From assembly GCA_949358305.1 (NCBI GenBank), contig OX442321.1, forward strand, positions 4,117,605-4,181,604: a stretch of 64,000 nt of DNA. The letters are read 5' to 3'. Shown one piece after another: positions 47,107 through 58,500 of this stretch. Source of the DNA: Strigamia acuminata. Taxonomy: Eukaryota; Arthropoda; Chilopoda; Geophilomorpha; Linotaeniidae. Made by a program: the position numbers and the translations under genes. The notes beneath the pieces were generated by a model. The model was given only the letters and a program-made list of their open reading frames with translations, made no database searches and had not been told where the DNA came from. Position 1 is the stretch's first letter. Each line of letters begins with the position of its first letter.

Positions 47107-47138
47107 TGATCTCAACGTTACAAATTTACGAAAACACA

Positions 47139-50100
47139 ATGCACCTCGAGTTGATTTTGGCTATACTACTGATTATTTGCATTACTATTTGGCAAATACG
47201 CAACAAAAATTATACAAAACACTTCAATCAGTTCCCAGGACCTGCAGGATGGCCTATCATAGGAAATTCGTTGGATCTGATAATTAATCGTAAAAGTAAG
47301 TTGCAAAATCAACACCAAACTCATATTTTAGTGAATATATTTTTTCTCTGCAGATATTCCATCCTTGCTTGCCTCTTACAACAAAATATGGCCAAAATAT
47401 TTTCGCTTTTCGATATGCCATCTAAAGATAATATTCATTACCAATGCAAAAGACGTGGAAGTAAGATTTCAACTGGAATTTAGTTTTCCGAATAAGTTGT
47501 CTTTTCTGGAAAATTGGTTCATTTACATGATCAGTTTTCCAGAAAAATAAAATTCGCATTTTTACTTATCTAGATAATTGGGTACATGTAAATATGATAA
47601 TTGTTGCCTTCCTATTTCTTTCTAGACAGTTATGACAAGTTCAACTCTCATTGACAAAGCAAGTTTGTACGAATATTTTCATCCATGGTTGGGCACTGGT
47701 CTTCTAACAAGGTTAATTTCAAGTTTATATTCGTTTTAAGTTCTGTCAGATTCTATAATTCATTTCAGCACTGGACAAAAATGGCAGACACGTCGGAAAT
47801 TGCTGACACCATCTTTCCATTTCCGTATTTTGGAAGATTTTATGCAAGTGTTCAATGAACAATGTGACACATTAATAGAAGTTTTGAATCAAAACGTGAA
47901 TAATTCAACAATTGACATTTTCTATTTCATAACATTGTGCACGTTAGACATTATTTGTGGTTAGGACTAAAAATAATGATTACAAAAATACATAACTTAT
48001 TATGTTCTATTTTAGAATCTGTTATGGGTGTAAAAGTGAACGCCCAAATAAATTACAAGTCACCAACGCCATACGTCCGTGCTATAGACAAGTATTACAT
48101 ATATTGAATCTTACTTCTAATTCATAACACATGGCCCAGATGTTTATGATTGTTATTATTGCAGGATAAAAGATGTAATTTATTCAAGGATGCTATTGTT
48201 TTATTTATGGCCAGATCGGTTGTTTGAATTGTTCCCCGAAGGTCGTGAGCATGCAAAATGCTTAAAAATTCTGCACGGTTTTACGGATAAAGTCAGTATT
48301 TTAATAACATGACATTATTTTCATAATTCATTTACAGTCAAACTAATTAGGTAATTCAAGAAAGAAAAGTTATCTTGCAACAAAAATCAGAAACCAAAAG
48401 CAAAATACAAGAAGAGAAAAAATACCGTCCTTTTTTGGATTTGCTTCTTGAAGCCTCCGATAATGGAAAGAATTTATCCGATTCAGACATTCGCGAAGAA
48501 GTCGACACTTTTATGTTCGAGGGACACGACACCACATCGGCCGGAATTAGTTGGGCACTGTTTCTTTTAGGACATAATCCACATGTTCAGCAAAAATTGC
48601 ATGAAGAATTAGATTCTATTTTTGGTAAACACTATGTCCATACCTAATACTGCACTGTTCTGGCAAATCTACCATTAAATTACGTTTTACAGGTGATGAC
48701 AAAAGCAAACATGCCACAATTGATGATTTGAAGCGTATGAAATATCTAGACTGTGTAATTAAGGTACTTGTAACATCGTTCCCCACTCTTGGCCAGCAAT
48801 ACTTCTTTTGGGAATTATTACACTCGATATTCTTCTCCACTTTTGGCCAGTGGCATGGAGAAGCAAACTGTTTTTGACGTTTCAATCCTTTTTTTCTCAA
48901 AACTTTTCAGTAAGAGATAACTTTTTTAAGAACAGTTCTAGACTAATTAGGCCATGCTCTACAACTTTCTAATTGGAAATTTTGCTCTAACCTGATTGGT
49001 TTAGAAGTTAGCAAGTGAATGACCTTGAAAATGGCTTTCAAGGACAAATTTGATGACATCATTGGATTGCTCTCACCGAACTTCCTATACAATCGCTTCA
49101 TCAAAGTTGGCCTAGATGCAATTGCTCACGAAATATTTAGGGTGGTTCATACTTTTGGGACACCCTGTAAATTCAAATACGCTTGTAGGCCACCTGACGG
49201 TGACACACTGAACAATATCACCAACAGGATTTGTTTCTATCGTGGTATTGTTTATTCTGCTGGTGATTTCCTCCTAAACGAAGTTATACGTCAAAACAAC
49301 AAACAATCTCCTCCTCACGTAGTCCTAAGTTGCAACAGTTATTACTGTAAAACAACCTCTCGACTTTATAACGTTCTATCCAAATTTATTTTAAAGTGGC
49401 TGAATAAACGAAACAGCCTGAACTTCACATGGAGCCACGAGTAAATTTACTATTTTTTCTACATGTTGGAGGGCAGTTATACTGTGTCTCGGAATTTTTT
49501 TTTGCCAATAGCTTTGCTAATACATATATTATTTTTTTTAGGAATCTCAACGAATGTTTCCATCTGTGCCAATTGTAGGGCGTGAAGTAAAAACCAACAC
49601 GGTCATTGGTAAGAAATGAAGAGAATTAAAAGTCATAGGAAGAGAAATGAAAAATTTTTCTGATCACTTTAAAATAAGGCTATGTAACATTTTTAACTGT
49701 TCAACTTAGGCGATATTGTTTAGAAGTACTGCTAATCTTCAAACTGAGCAGTAATTGTTCCGCCATTACAATTTTCAAAAGTTGGTAAACAGTATCACTA
49801 GGTGGCGTTATTTATACGTCTTCAACGACAAACGAGCATGTAAATTCAAGCGCCAAATCACGATTTCAACAAATTTTCATGTGATAATGAGGAAAGAGAT
49901 GTTGATTTGCATGTTTTAACTACACTGTGAACCACGTATGTTTTTAGCTACAAAATCGGTTTTTAGCTACACAATCGATGTTTTTAGCTACACAATCGAT
50001 GTTTTTAGCTACACAATCGATGTTTTTAGCTACACAATCGATGTTTTTAGCTGTACAATCTATGTTAAGTCAAAATTATTAGCTCCAAAAATAGGTGTTT

Positions 50101-51141
50101 TTGTCATTTTTTAATCAATTTTGGCATTCCACAGTTGCACAATACCCCGTGATAGCAAATGAGTAAAATGTGCGGTAACGGATGTACTACATTTTAGCGA
50201 TTTCATTTTAGCGACACAAAACGGCACTAATACTAACACTAATTCCTAAGAAGGGCTTGACCCCCCGCGAACCTAACCTTGCTGGTTTTTTGTTGCAAAC
50301 CATTTTTTGAGCCGGCTTGTCGCGGTACATCGAGTCGCTAAAACGTGATTGCTAAAATGGGACTTTTTTGATAAAAATCGCTAAAATGAGCGTCGCTAAA
50401 ATGACTATAACCGGCGGTAACAGTGTTATCGAGAAACAATGTAGGCATGGTGTGTGTTTACCTAGTTGTTTACAAATGACGTCATTGAGCACATGAAATC
50501 CAAAAATGGGTTGCACACAATGATTCTATTTTTCAAATGATAAAAAGACTATTTGATCATGTAAAACCACTAATACTTAATTACTGCATAAGTTTTGCAG
50601 TAAAAAAATGTCACATAACCTTTTTTAAGGTTATTTTAAAGATATTGGTGAAATTTTTCATTTCTCTTCCTAGGACCTTTAAATACAAAATTTGAAGCAA
50701 AAGTTTGTTTTCTTTTGTTCACAGATGGCAAAATTATTCCTCCAGGAATAATGCCTTTGGTAGCTGTTTTTCTGTTGCATAAAGACCCAGATGTATTCCC
50801 TAATCCAGAAACATTTGATCCCAGTAGATTTTTTCCAGAAAATTCTTTAAACAGAAATCCTTTTGCTTACGTTCCATTTTCTGCTGGACCAAGAAATTGC
50901 ATCGGTAAGCTTAAGATTTAGCACAAAGAATTCCACACAGAAATCTTCATTTTTGTTTTCTAAAGGTCAAAAGTTTGCCATGTTGGAGATGAAATCAGTT
51001 TTATCTCGCATGTTACGTTCATTTACCATCAAATCATTAGAAGCTCAAGATAAAATTAAATATACTATTGACATAATTACCAAGCCTATACATGGAATTA
51101 ATGTTCAGCTTACACCTCGCAATACTCAAAATGTCACCTAA
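47139..51141 (+). CDS. CYP4: Cytochrome P450, CYP4 family (P450-8), with transposon-enlarged introns 8 and 9
   Basis: Exons 47139-47295, 47354-47460, 47626-47711, 47769-47959, 48016-48091, 48165-48291, 48351-48624, 48693-48763, 49542-49608, 50725-50904, 50966-51141 join to 503 aa. I-helix [17 protein letters not shown]: the only copy with the classical TTSAG. K-helix ESQR (364-367); heme [10 protein letters not shown] with Cys444. Exon 1 ends in a codon giving Asn where the subgroup has Asp, and helix-C reads GQKWQTR (Arg to Gln before KW). Introns 8 (778 bp) and 9 (1116 bp) are about ten times their usual size through insertions, yet splice sites are intact. I consider it functional if the long introns are spliced. 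Ends NTQNVT. Confidence 0.9.
48860..49480. mobile_element. Insert in intron 8 of P450-8 with a 141-codon frame
   Basis: Shares its first 200 bp with 36985-37335. A plus-strand frame at 49019-49444 has mixed composition and six Cys, but part of it (49097-49168) is the reverse complement of a mariner-like end seen in P450-6 intron 3. It is therefore probably a chance frame through repeats, not a gene. No domain is recognised. Confidence 0.5.
49935..50065. repeat. 21-bp tandem repeat (5-6 copies)
   Basis: The unit GATGTTTTTAGCTACACAAT plus C is repeated head to tail with little variation. The period equals that of the 7432-7833 array. Confidence 0.9.
50195..50420. mobile_element. Word-tiled segment (CGCTAAAATG type)
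   Basis: At least seven copies of ATTTTAGCGA or its inverse TCGCTAAAAT lie at both ends of a 220-bp segment, with AACCTAACCTT in the middle as in 28980-29300. It is probably another member of the word-tiled MITE type. Confidence 0.6.
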
Positions 51142-51820
51142 GTGAAAAACCATTGGCATCTCTTATCTTGTATATTTACACAACTAATGGCTCATGTGTC
51201 AGGGTTACTTTCAGGTTCTTACTACAAGGTTGTTGGTGGGATGCTACACTGTGAACTGAGTCTCATATAATTGTATGCTTTTTACTGTATATTAAAGTGT
51301 AGAATTGGCCCATTAAACAATACAAGTTTATTCCAATGAGATTTATTTTTAAATTTAAATTTTTATTCAATCTTGAGAAATAAAGGGTACGGTAATTTTT
51401 CAATTATTCTATCTATTTTATTTTTATTTTATTGTATTTCATTTTATCAGTGCGCATTTAAGACGATCACATTTAGGACATGCACATTTGCAATTTGCGC
51501 ATATGGGCCAGCGCATTAGTAATGTGCACATTTGATGTGCGCGATTAATTTCGGTGCACAATTTCAATGGGCACATGTGGTCCCGGCCCGGGCAAAGTGC
51601 AAATACAAAGTACAAGAATTCTTTATTCGATATTACAACAATGAGGCATTTAAACTACACAAGCAAAAAAAAACGATATAAAGATTGATAAGTAATCAAC
51701 TAAAATCAATAAATAATCAACTCAACGCAACTAAAAGAAATAAAAATCAAAAAACAATAAAAATTGATAAAATCAATAAAAGTCGATTCAAAACTAATAA
51801 AAATCGACATTAAACTAATA
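51142..51820. other. Spacer between P450-8 and the satellite
   Basis: No gene. It contains GCGCACATTTG-type words at 51450-51570 and one end of the element also seen in P450-7 intron 1 (51595-51680). A weak inverted match to the satellite unit follows (TAATCAACTAAAATCAAT near 51693). Confidence 0.5.
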
Positions 51821-54473
51821 AGATTGTTTATTGATTTTAGTTGATTATCTATCAATTTTACTGATTTTAGTTGATTATCTGTCGATTTTACTGATTTTAG
51901 TTGATTATCTATCGATTTTACTGATTTTATTTGATTATCTATCGATTTTACTGATTTTAGTTGATTATCTATCGATTTTACTGATTTTAGTTGATTATCT
52001 ATCGATTTTACTGATTTCTACTTAATTACCTATCGATTTAACTGATTTCTACTTGATTATCTATCGATTTTACTGATTTCTACTTGATTATCTATCGATT
52101 TTACTGATTTCTACTTGATTATCTATCCATTTTACTGATTTCTACTTGATTATCTATCGATTTTACTGATTTCTACTTGATTACCTATCGATTTTACTGA
52201 TTTCTACTTGATTATCTATCGATTTTACTGATTTCTACTTGATTATCTATCGATTTTACTGATTTCTACTTGATTATCTATCGATTTTACTGATTTCTAC
52301 TTGATTATCTATCGATTTTACTGATTTCTACTTGATTATCTATCGAATTTACTGATTTCTACTTGATTATCTATCCATTTTACTGATTTCTACTTGATTA
52401 TCTATCGATTTTACTGATTTCTACTTGATTATCTATCGATTTTACTGATTTCTACTTGATTACCTATCGATTTTACTGATTTCTACTTGATTATCTATCG
52501 ATTTTACTGATTTCTACTTGATTATCTATCGATTTTACTGATTTCTACTTGATTATCTATCGATTTTACTGATTTCTACTTGATTATCTATCGATTTTAC
52601 TGATTTCTACTTGATTATCTATCGATTTTACTGATTTCTACTTGATTATCTATCCATTTTACTGATTTCTACTTGATTATCTATCGATTTTACTGATTTC
52701 TACTTGATTACCTATCGATTTTACTGATTTCTACTTGATTATCTATCGATTTTACTGATTTCTACTTGATTATCTATCGATTTTACTGATTTCTACTTGA
52801 TTATCTATCGATTTTACTGATTTCTACTTGATTATCTATCGATTTTACTGATTTCTACTTGATTATCTATCGATTTTACTGATTTCTACTTAATTACCTA
52901 TCAATTTAACTGATTTCTACTTGATTATCTATCGATTTTACTGATTTCTACTTGATTATCTATCGATTTTACTGATTTCTACTTGATTATCTATCCATTT
53001 TACTGATTTCTACTTGATTATCTATCGATTTTACTGATTTCTATTGATTACCTATCGATTTTACTGATTTCTACTTGATTATCTATCGATTTTACTGATT
53101 TCTACTTGATTATCTATCGATTTTACTGATTTCTACTTGATTATCTATCGATTTTACTGATTTCTACTTGATTATCTATCGATTTTACTGATTTCTACTT
53201 GATTATCTATCGAATTTACTGATTTCTACTTGATTATCTATCCATTTTACTGATTTCTACTTGATTATCTATCGATTTTACTGATTTCTACTTGATTATC
53301 TATCAATTTTACTGATTTCTACTTGATTACCTATCGATTTTACTGATTTCTACTTGATTATCTATCGATTTTACTGATTTCTACTTGATTATCTATCGAT
53401 TTTACTGATTTCTACTTGATTATCTATCGATTTTACTGATTTCTACTTGATTATCTATCGATTTTACTGATTTCTACTTGATTATCTATCGATTTTACTG
53501 ATTTCTACTTAATTACCTATCGATTTAACTGATTTCTACTTGATTATCTATCGATTTTACTGATTTCTACTTAATTATCTATCGATTTTACTGATTTCTA
53601 CTTGATTATCTATCCATTTTACTGATTTCTACTTGATTATCTATCGATTTTACTGATTTCTACTTGATTACCTATCGATTTTACTGATTTCTACTTGATT
53701 ATCTATCGATTTTACTGATTTCTACTTGATTATCTATCGATTTTACTGATTTCTACTTGATTATCTATCGATTTTACTGATTTCTACTTGATTATCTATC
53801 GATTTTACTGATTTCTACTTGATTATCTATCGATTTTACTGATTTCTACTTGATTATCTATCGATTTTACTGATTTCTACTTGATTATCTATTCATTTTA
53901 CTGATTTCTACTTGATTATCTATCGATTTTACTGATTTCTACTTAATTACCTATCGATTTAACTGATTTCTACTTGATTATCTATCGATTTTACTGATTT
54001 CTACTTGATTATCTATCGATTTTACTGATTTCTACTTGATTATCTATCCATTTTACTGATTTCTACTTGATTATCTATCGATTTTACTGATTTCTACTTG
54101 ATTATCTATCCATTTTACTGATTTCTACTTGATTATCTATCGATTTTACTGATTTCTACTTGATTACCTATCGATTTTACTGATTTCTACTTGATTATCT
54201 ATCGATTTTACTGATTTCTACTTGATTATCTATCGATTTTACTGATTTCTACTTGATTATCTATCGATTTTACTGATTTCTACTTGATTATCTATCGATT
54301 TTACTGATTTCTACTTGATTATCTATCGAATTTACTGATTTCTACTTGATTATCTATCCATTTTACTGATTTCTACTTGATTATCTATCGATTTTACTGA
54401 TTTCTACTTGATTATCTATCGAATTTACTGATTTCTACTTGATTATCTATCGATTTTACTGATTTCTACTTGC
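51821..54473. repeat. 31-bp satellite array, about 85 units, with higher-order structure
   Basis: Seven initial units are 30 bp (TTGATTATCTATCGATTTTA plus CTGATTTTAG). The rest, about 79 units, are 31 bp with CTGATTTCTAC. Variants are not random: an AATTACC unit starts blocks near 52021, 52890, 53510 and 53945, each followed by normal units, a CCATTTT unit and an ACCTATC unit. Block spacings are close to 28, 20 and 14 units. The frame 51831-52025 is only a repeat translation. Confidence 0.97.
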
Positions 54474-55338
54474 TAAAACAGCTAGTTTACACTTGAAAAT
54501 TATTTTAAACTCAATAAGTCGGTGGTTTAACTTGACATTTACACAGCCAGCTGCACTGGTCGTTCAGTGCCAATGACTTTTCGAATGCACCTAATGTGAG
54601 AGAGGTGCATTGAAATAAAGAAAGTATTGACTGTTTAAATAAAAACAATACTTTTTAAACGCTAGTTTCAACAAAAGCACACCAAAACACAACACTATAC
54701 TCTTGTTCGACTCAAAAAGGCCCCCAAATCCCATTAATCGAGCCTCATTACAATCAACTCCAGACTGTATACTACCACTAGGAGAAGTAGTTTTGATTAT
54801 AATTTATTTTTGTGATTGTTATGACCAGTTAAGTTAATATAATTTTGACTTTTCTTATTAAAAAATGTTATTTCCATTTACGAAATGTAGTTTTATGCAC
54901 ATACAAATGTAAAACTCATGTTTGTTCTGTTTATTGGTTGCTTTGTCTGGAAAGCACATAAGTTTAAAATTTTGGCCGTTACCTAGGCAATCGATTACAA
55001 TGTCTGTACATTGTAATGCTATTTCTAGTGTGTGGGTCTATTTTTTGGATCACTACACCAGTAAAATGGCTCGACCAATGGGATTTGAGGGCCATTTTTG
55101 AGTTAAACAAGAGTATAAATCATTTAGATTTTACAAAAGTATCATAATTGGCTGACTGCTTTGCATTAAAATTCATTGATAAGATCATTTCAAACCAACT
55201 GGCTTTTAGTGCCAAAAACTATACAAATTTTCCCTTATTTCATCTCACCTAATCTTCCAATCCAAACTAGATTACTATTTATAGAAATTGTGGGTAGAAT
55301 TAATTTTCCAGCAAACAATTTTCAAATATCTTTTCATC
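54474..55338. other. Intergenic region upstream of P450-9
   Basis: Contains a segment (54890-55110) shared with 28640-28940. A stretch at 54592-54670 resembles part of the 37.5-kb palindrome (GTGAGAGAGGTGCATT). GATAAG lies at 55178. No gene is seen. Confidence 0.45.
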
Positions 55339-55487
55339 TATACTCTTTCCACACTCAAGGTTGACCCTGGAAGCTGGGCTCCCATTGGCCTACTTAGAAC
55401 TGCAATGTAACTATATTGCATTGCATTTCTAAGTAGGCCAATGGGAGCCCAGCTTCCAGGGTCAACCTTGAGTGTGGAAAGAGTATA
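55339..55487. promoter_or_regulatory. Long hairpin carrying CCAAT and TATA motifs in front of P450-9
   Basis: Two arms of about 68 bp (55339-55406 and 55420-55487) are nearly perfect reverse complements around a short AT loop. Each arm has CCATTGGCC or its inverse GGCCAATGG (CCAAT-box core). The outer end of the right arm runs into TATATAA (55484-55490). An arthropod-type initiator match TCAGTTT lies at 55519. The ATG is at 55575. Confidence 0.7.
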
Positions 55488-55574
55488 TAAAAAAAATTTT
55501 CCTGTTCACTCCTGAGACTCAGTTTGGAGGCAACACTTTTAATTGCTTTTTATCAGAATTGGACCGAGTTCAGA

Positions 55575-58500
55575 ATGCAGTGGGAGTTAATTTCTGCAGT
55601 AATATTGATCATTTTCATTGCTATTTGGCTAAAAAGAAGAAAAGAATTCACAAAATATATAAATGAGTTTCCAGGACCAGCAGGATGGCCTTTCGTAGGA
55701 ACAGCAAAAGAATTTATGATGACCGATCACGAAGGTAAACATAAGTAACATTGGATATTCATAAATCCTAATAACCCCCATTAATAATCAATATCTTTAT
55801 GTACTGTATATACAGTGGTGGTGAAAAAAATTTGAGACCACTACAGGTTTCTTAGTTGCAAGTCAAATTTTGACTTGAAAATTTATTTACAGATTTATAT
55901 CATGACAATAAAGCATTGTTTAAAATTATAAGATAATAACTCAAATCAAATTTAAGAAATAAAAAAAATTGTTCAAAAAATGGCCTCCCAAGTATATGTC
56001 CAAACAAAAAAAATTATTGGACTATTAATGGACTGAATGGAATTGTGATTTGTATTGATTGGACTTATTTAGTTCCTATCACATTTTTTACTTTTATCTT
56101 GAGGGACCAACTTGATGTCAGCGCCCAAATCAATGAACCAGAAAAATTTATCATTGGACCTTGTGCAGAATCCAATGGACATCATTGGACATCTCTTTAT
56201 TTCGATTGGACTCGCTTTTTTAATACGGCCGATTGAAAATTCAGTTCCAGCCCCCCAAATCAATGGACCAGCAAAATTTGGGGGTCATTTGGATTATTTG
56301 GGGATTGTGTGGAGGTCGTTTGGGGATCGTTTGGGGGTCGTTTGGAAGTCGTTTGAAGGTGATTTGAGGGTCGTTTGAGGGTTGTTTAGGGGTCGTTTGG
56401 GGATCGTTTAGGAGTCGTTTAGGGATCGTTAAAGGGTCGTTTGGGGATCGTTTAGAGTTGTTTGGGGGTCGTTTAAGGGTCGTTTGAAGGTCGTTTGGGG
56501 ATCATTTAAGGGTCATTTGAAGGTCGTTTGGGGATCGTTTGAAGGTCGTTTGGGGATTGTTTGGAGGTGGTTTGGGAGTTGTTTGGAGGTCGTTTGGGGG
56601 TTGTTTGGAGGTCATTTGGAGGTTGTTTAAGGATCGTTTGGGGGTCGTTTGGGGGTCGTTTGGGAGTCGTTTGGGGGTCGTTTGGGGGTCGTTTGATAAT
56701 CATTTGGGGTCGTTTGGAGATCGTTGGGAAGTCGTTTGGGGATTGTTTATAAATCGTTTGGGGATTGTTTGGAGGTCATTTGGGGATTGTTTATGGGTCG
56801 TTTGGAGGTTGTTAGAGGATCGTTTAGGGGTCGTTTTGGGATCGTTTGGGTGACGTTTGGAGATCGTTTGGGGGTCATTTGGAGATCGTTTGGGGGTCAT
56901 TTGGGAGTTGTTTGGGGGTCATTTTGAGTCATTTTGAGTCATTTAGGATCATTTTGAATCATTTTTTATCATTTTTGGTATTTTTTTGATCATTTTTGGT
57001 ATTCTTTTTATCTTTTTTATCTTTTTGTACTTTTGGATCTTTTTGTCTGTCAAAAGACCAAAAGACCAAAAGATCAAAAGACCAAAAGATCAAAAGACCA
57101 AAAGACCAAAAGATCAAAACACCAAAATAACAACAGTTAAAAAAAATAATTCTAAATTTTGGAATTTCTTATTTAACTAATTGTGTAGTTACATCAAAAA
57201 TAAAGAATGTCCATTTATGTCCATTGGATTCTGTACAAGGTCCAATGATCAATTTTGCTGATCCATTGATTGGGGGCTGGCATCAAGTTGGATCCCCCAA
57301 GATAAAAGTAGACAAGTAAACATTTGTAATGCAGGGAAGCATTACACATGAGACTTCTAAACCCTGCCCCTAATTAAAAAAATAATAATAATAAATTAAT
57401 GACACAAAACAACCAATTTTGCAATTAAATCATTCAAAAGCTTCTTCGCCCAGAACGCCGCCAAATGCGCGTAATACGCCGGCGCCGGGATGTAAACCAA
57501 TCGCGTACAACAAACGTTTCACTAGCTTCGCATTTCCGTCGTTATAATTTCCCGTTTCTCGTTTCTCGTTTTCCGTCTGTACCAAGTCTATTCCATGAAA
57601 ATTACAGAAATGACGTCGTCATGATGACGTCATTTCCGTAATTTTCATGAAATACACCGCTAAAAGTGCACTAAAACCGGTTTATAAATTCAACCGGAGG
57701 TCGGAGAAATCTGATTACACCTTAGGATACTAATATAGGTATGCTCGATTTAATGCCGTTGTCAGTTTCGCTCTATCTTTTATAGTTTTTGCGGAATCGT
57801 TGTCGACAGACAGACAGACAGACAGACATGACCGTTTCATAAGACTTTCTAAACATAGAGTTTAGAAGTCTAAAAAAGTGATAAAGGAAAAAGTGAATCC
57901 AATCAAAACAAATCAGTTCCATTTAGTCCATTGAAAGGGCTACCTAGTCCAATAATTTTCTTTGATTGGACAAATACTTGGGGGGCCAACTTAACGAAGG
58001 TATCAAAATTTGACTTATATCTAAAAAATCTGTAGTAGTCTCAAATTTTTTTCCACCACTGTAAATATACATAATTATGTATTTATATTTATTGCAGATG
58101 TTATACCTTTATTTTTCTCTTTTTATAAAAAATGGCCAAGGTATTTTCGGGTGTATGTTTGCAACTTACTGTCGATATTCTTTTGCAAAGCCAAAGACGT
58201 TGAAGTTAGACATGGAAGATTTTATATACAGTCGAACCTCGTATAGAATCGCAAGGGATCCGAAAAATCGGTTTGTTGGAACGAAAATTCGTTGTATCAA
58301 AATTTTTTAATGTGGTGATCTATAAACAACCAACCAACCAAGCCATTTTTAAGTATTCATTATAACAAACAAATTCGTTATATCCAGGTTCGACTGTACA
58401 ATTAAATGAAAATGCAAATGTATATCATACCATATCGCCCCGTTTAATAGCCCGGGCGTTTAATATTTTTTTTGAGCCGACCCTCCGTATCCAATTTAAA

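Larger units (their letters stand above)
49629..50680. mobile_element. TIR element in intron 9 of P450-8 with nested repeats
   Basis: Ends GTCATAGGAAGAGAAATGAA and TTCATTTCTCTTCCTAGGAC are inverted repeats, shared with the foldback at 59724-60330 in P450-9. Inside are a 21-bp array (49935-50065) and a word-tiled segment (50195-50420). Confidence 0.78.
55813..58061. mobile_element. 2.25-kb Tc1/mariner-like TIR element in intron 1 of P450-9, filled with repeats
   Basis: Ends CAGTGGTGGTGAAAAAAATT and, inverted, ATTTTTTTCCACCACTG, extended by GAGACCACTACAG and CTGTAGTAGTCTC, flanked by TA. No transposase is left. The interior holds an inverted pair with TGGACCTTGTGCAGAATCCA (about 56155-56200 and 57218-57260), the GTCGTTTGGG array, a CCAAAAGAT array and a 55-bp palindrome. 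Confidence 0.85.

Noticed and set aside
49019-49444. 141-codon frame in intron 8 of P450-8
   Set aside because: No domain recognised, and part of it is the reverse complement of a transposon end seen in P450-6; treated as chance frame in repeat.
51821-54473. CRISPR array (regular 31-bp repeats)
   Set aside because: There are no unique spacers between repeats; this is a head-to-tail satellite in a eukaryotic genome.
55524-55574. Upstream in-frame ATG extending P450-9 by 17 residues
   Set aside because: All paralogues begin at the position of 55575 directly before the hydrophobic anchor, and the extension lies at the predicted transcription start.
56506-56927. Frames on both strands rich in Asp-Pro-Gln-Thr or Gly-Val-Trp-Arg
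   Set aside because: Translations of the GTCGTTTGGG array; no gene structure.
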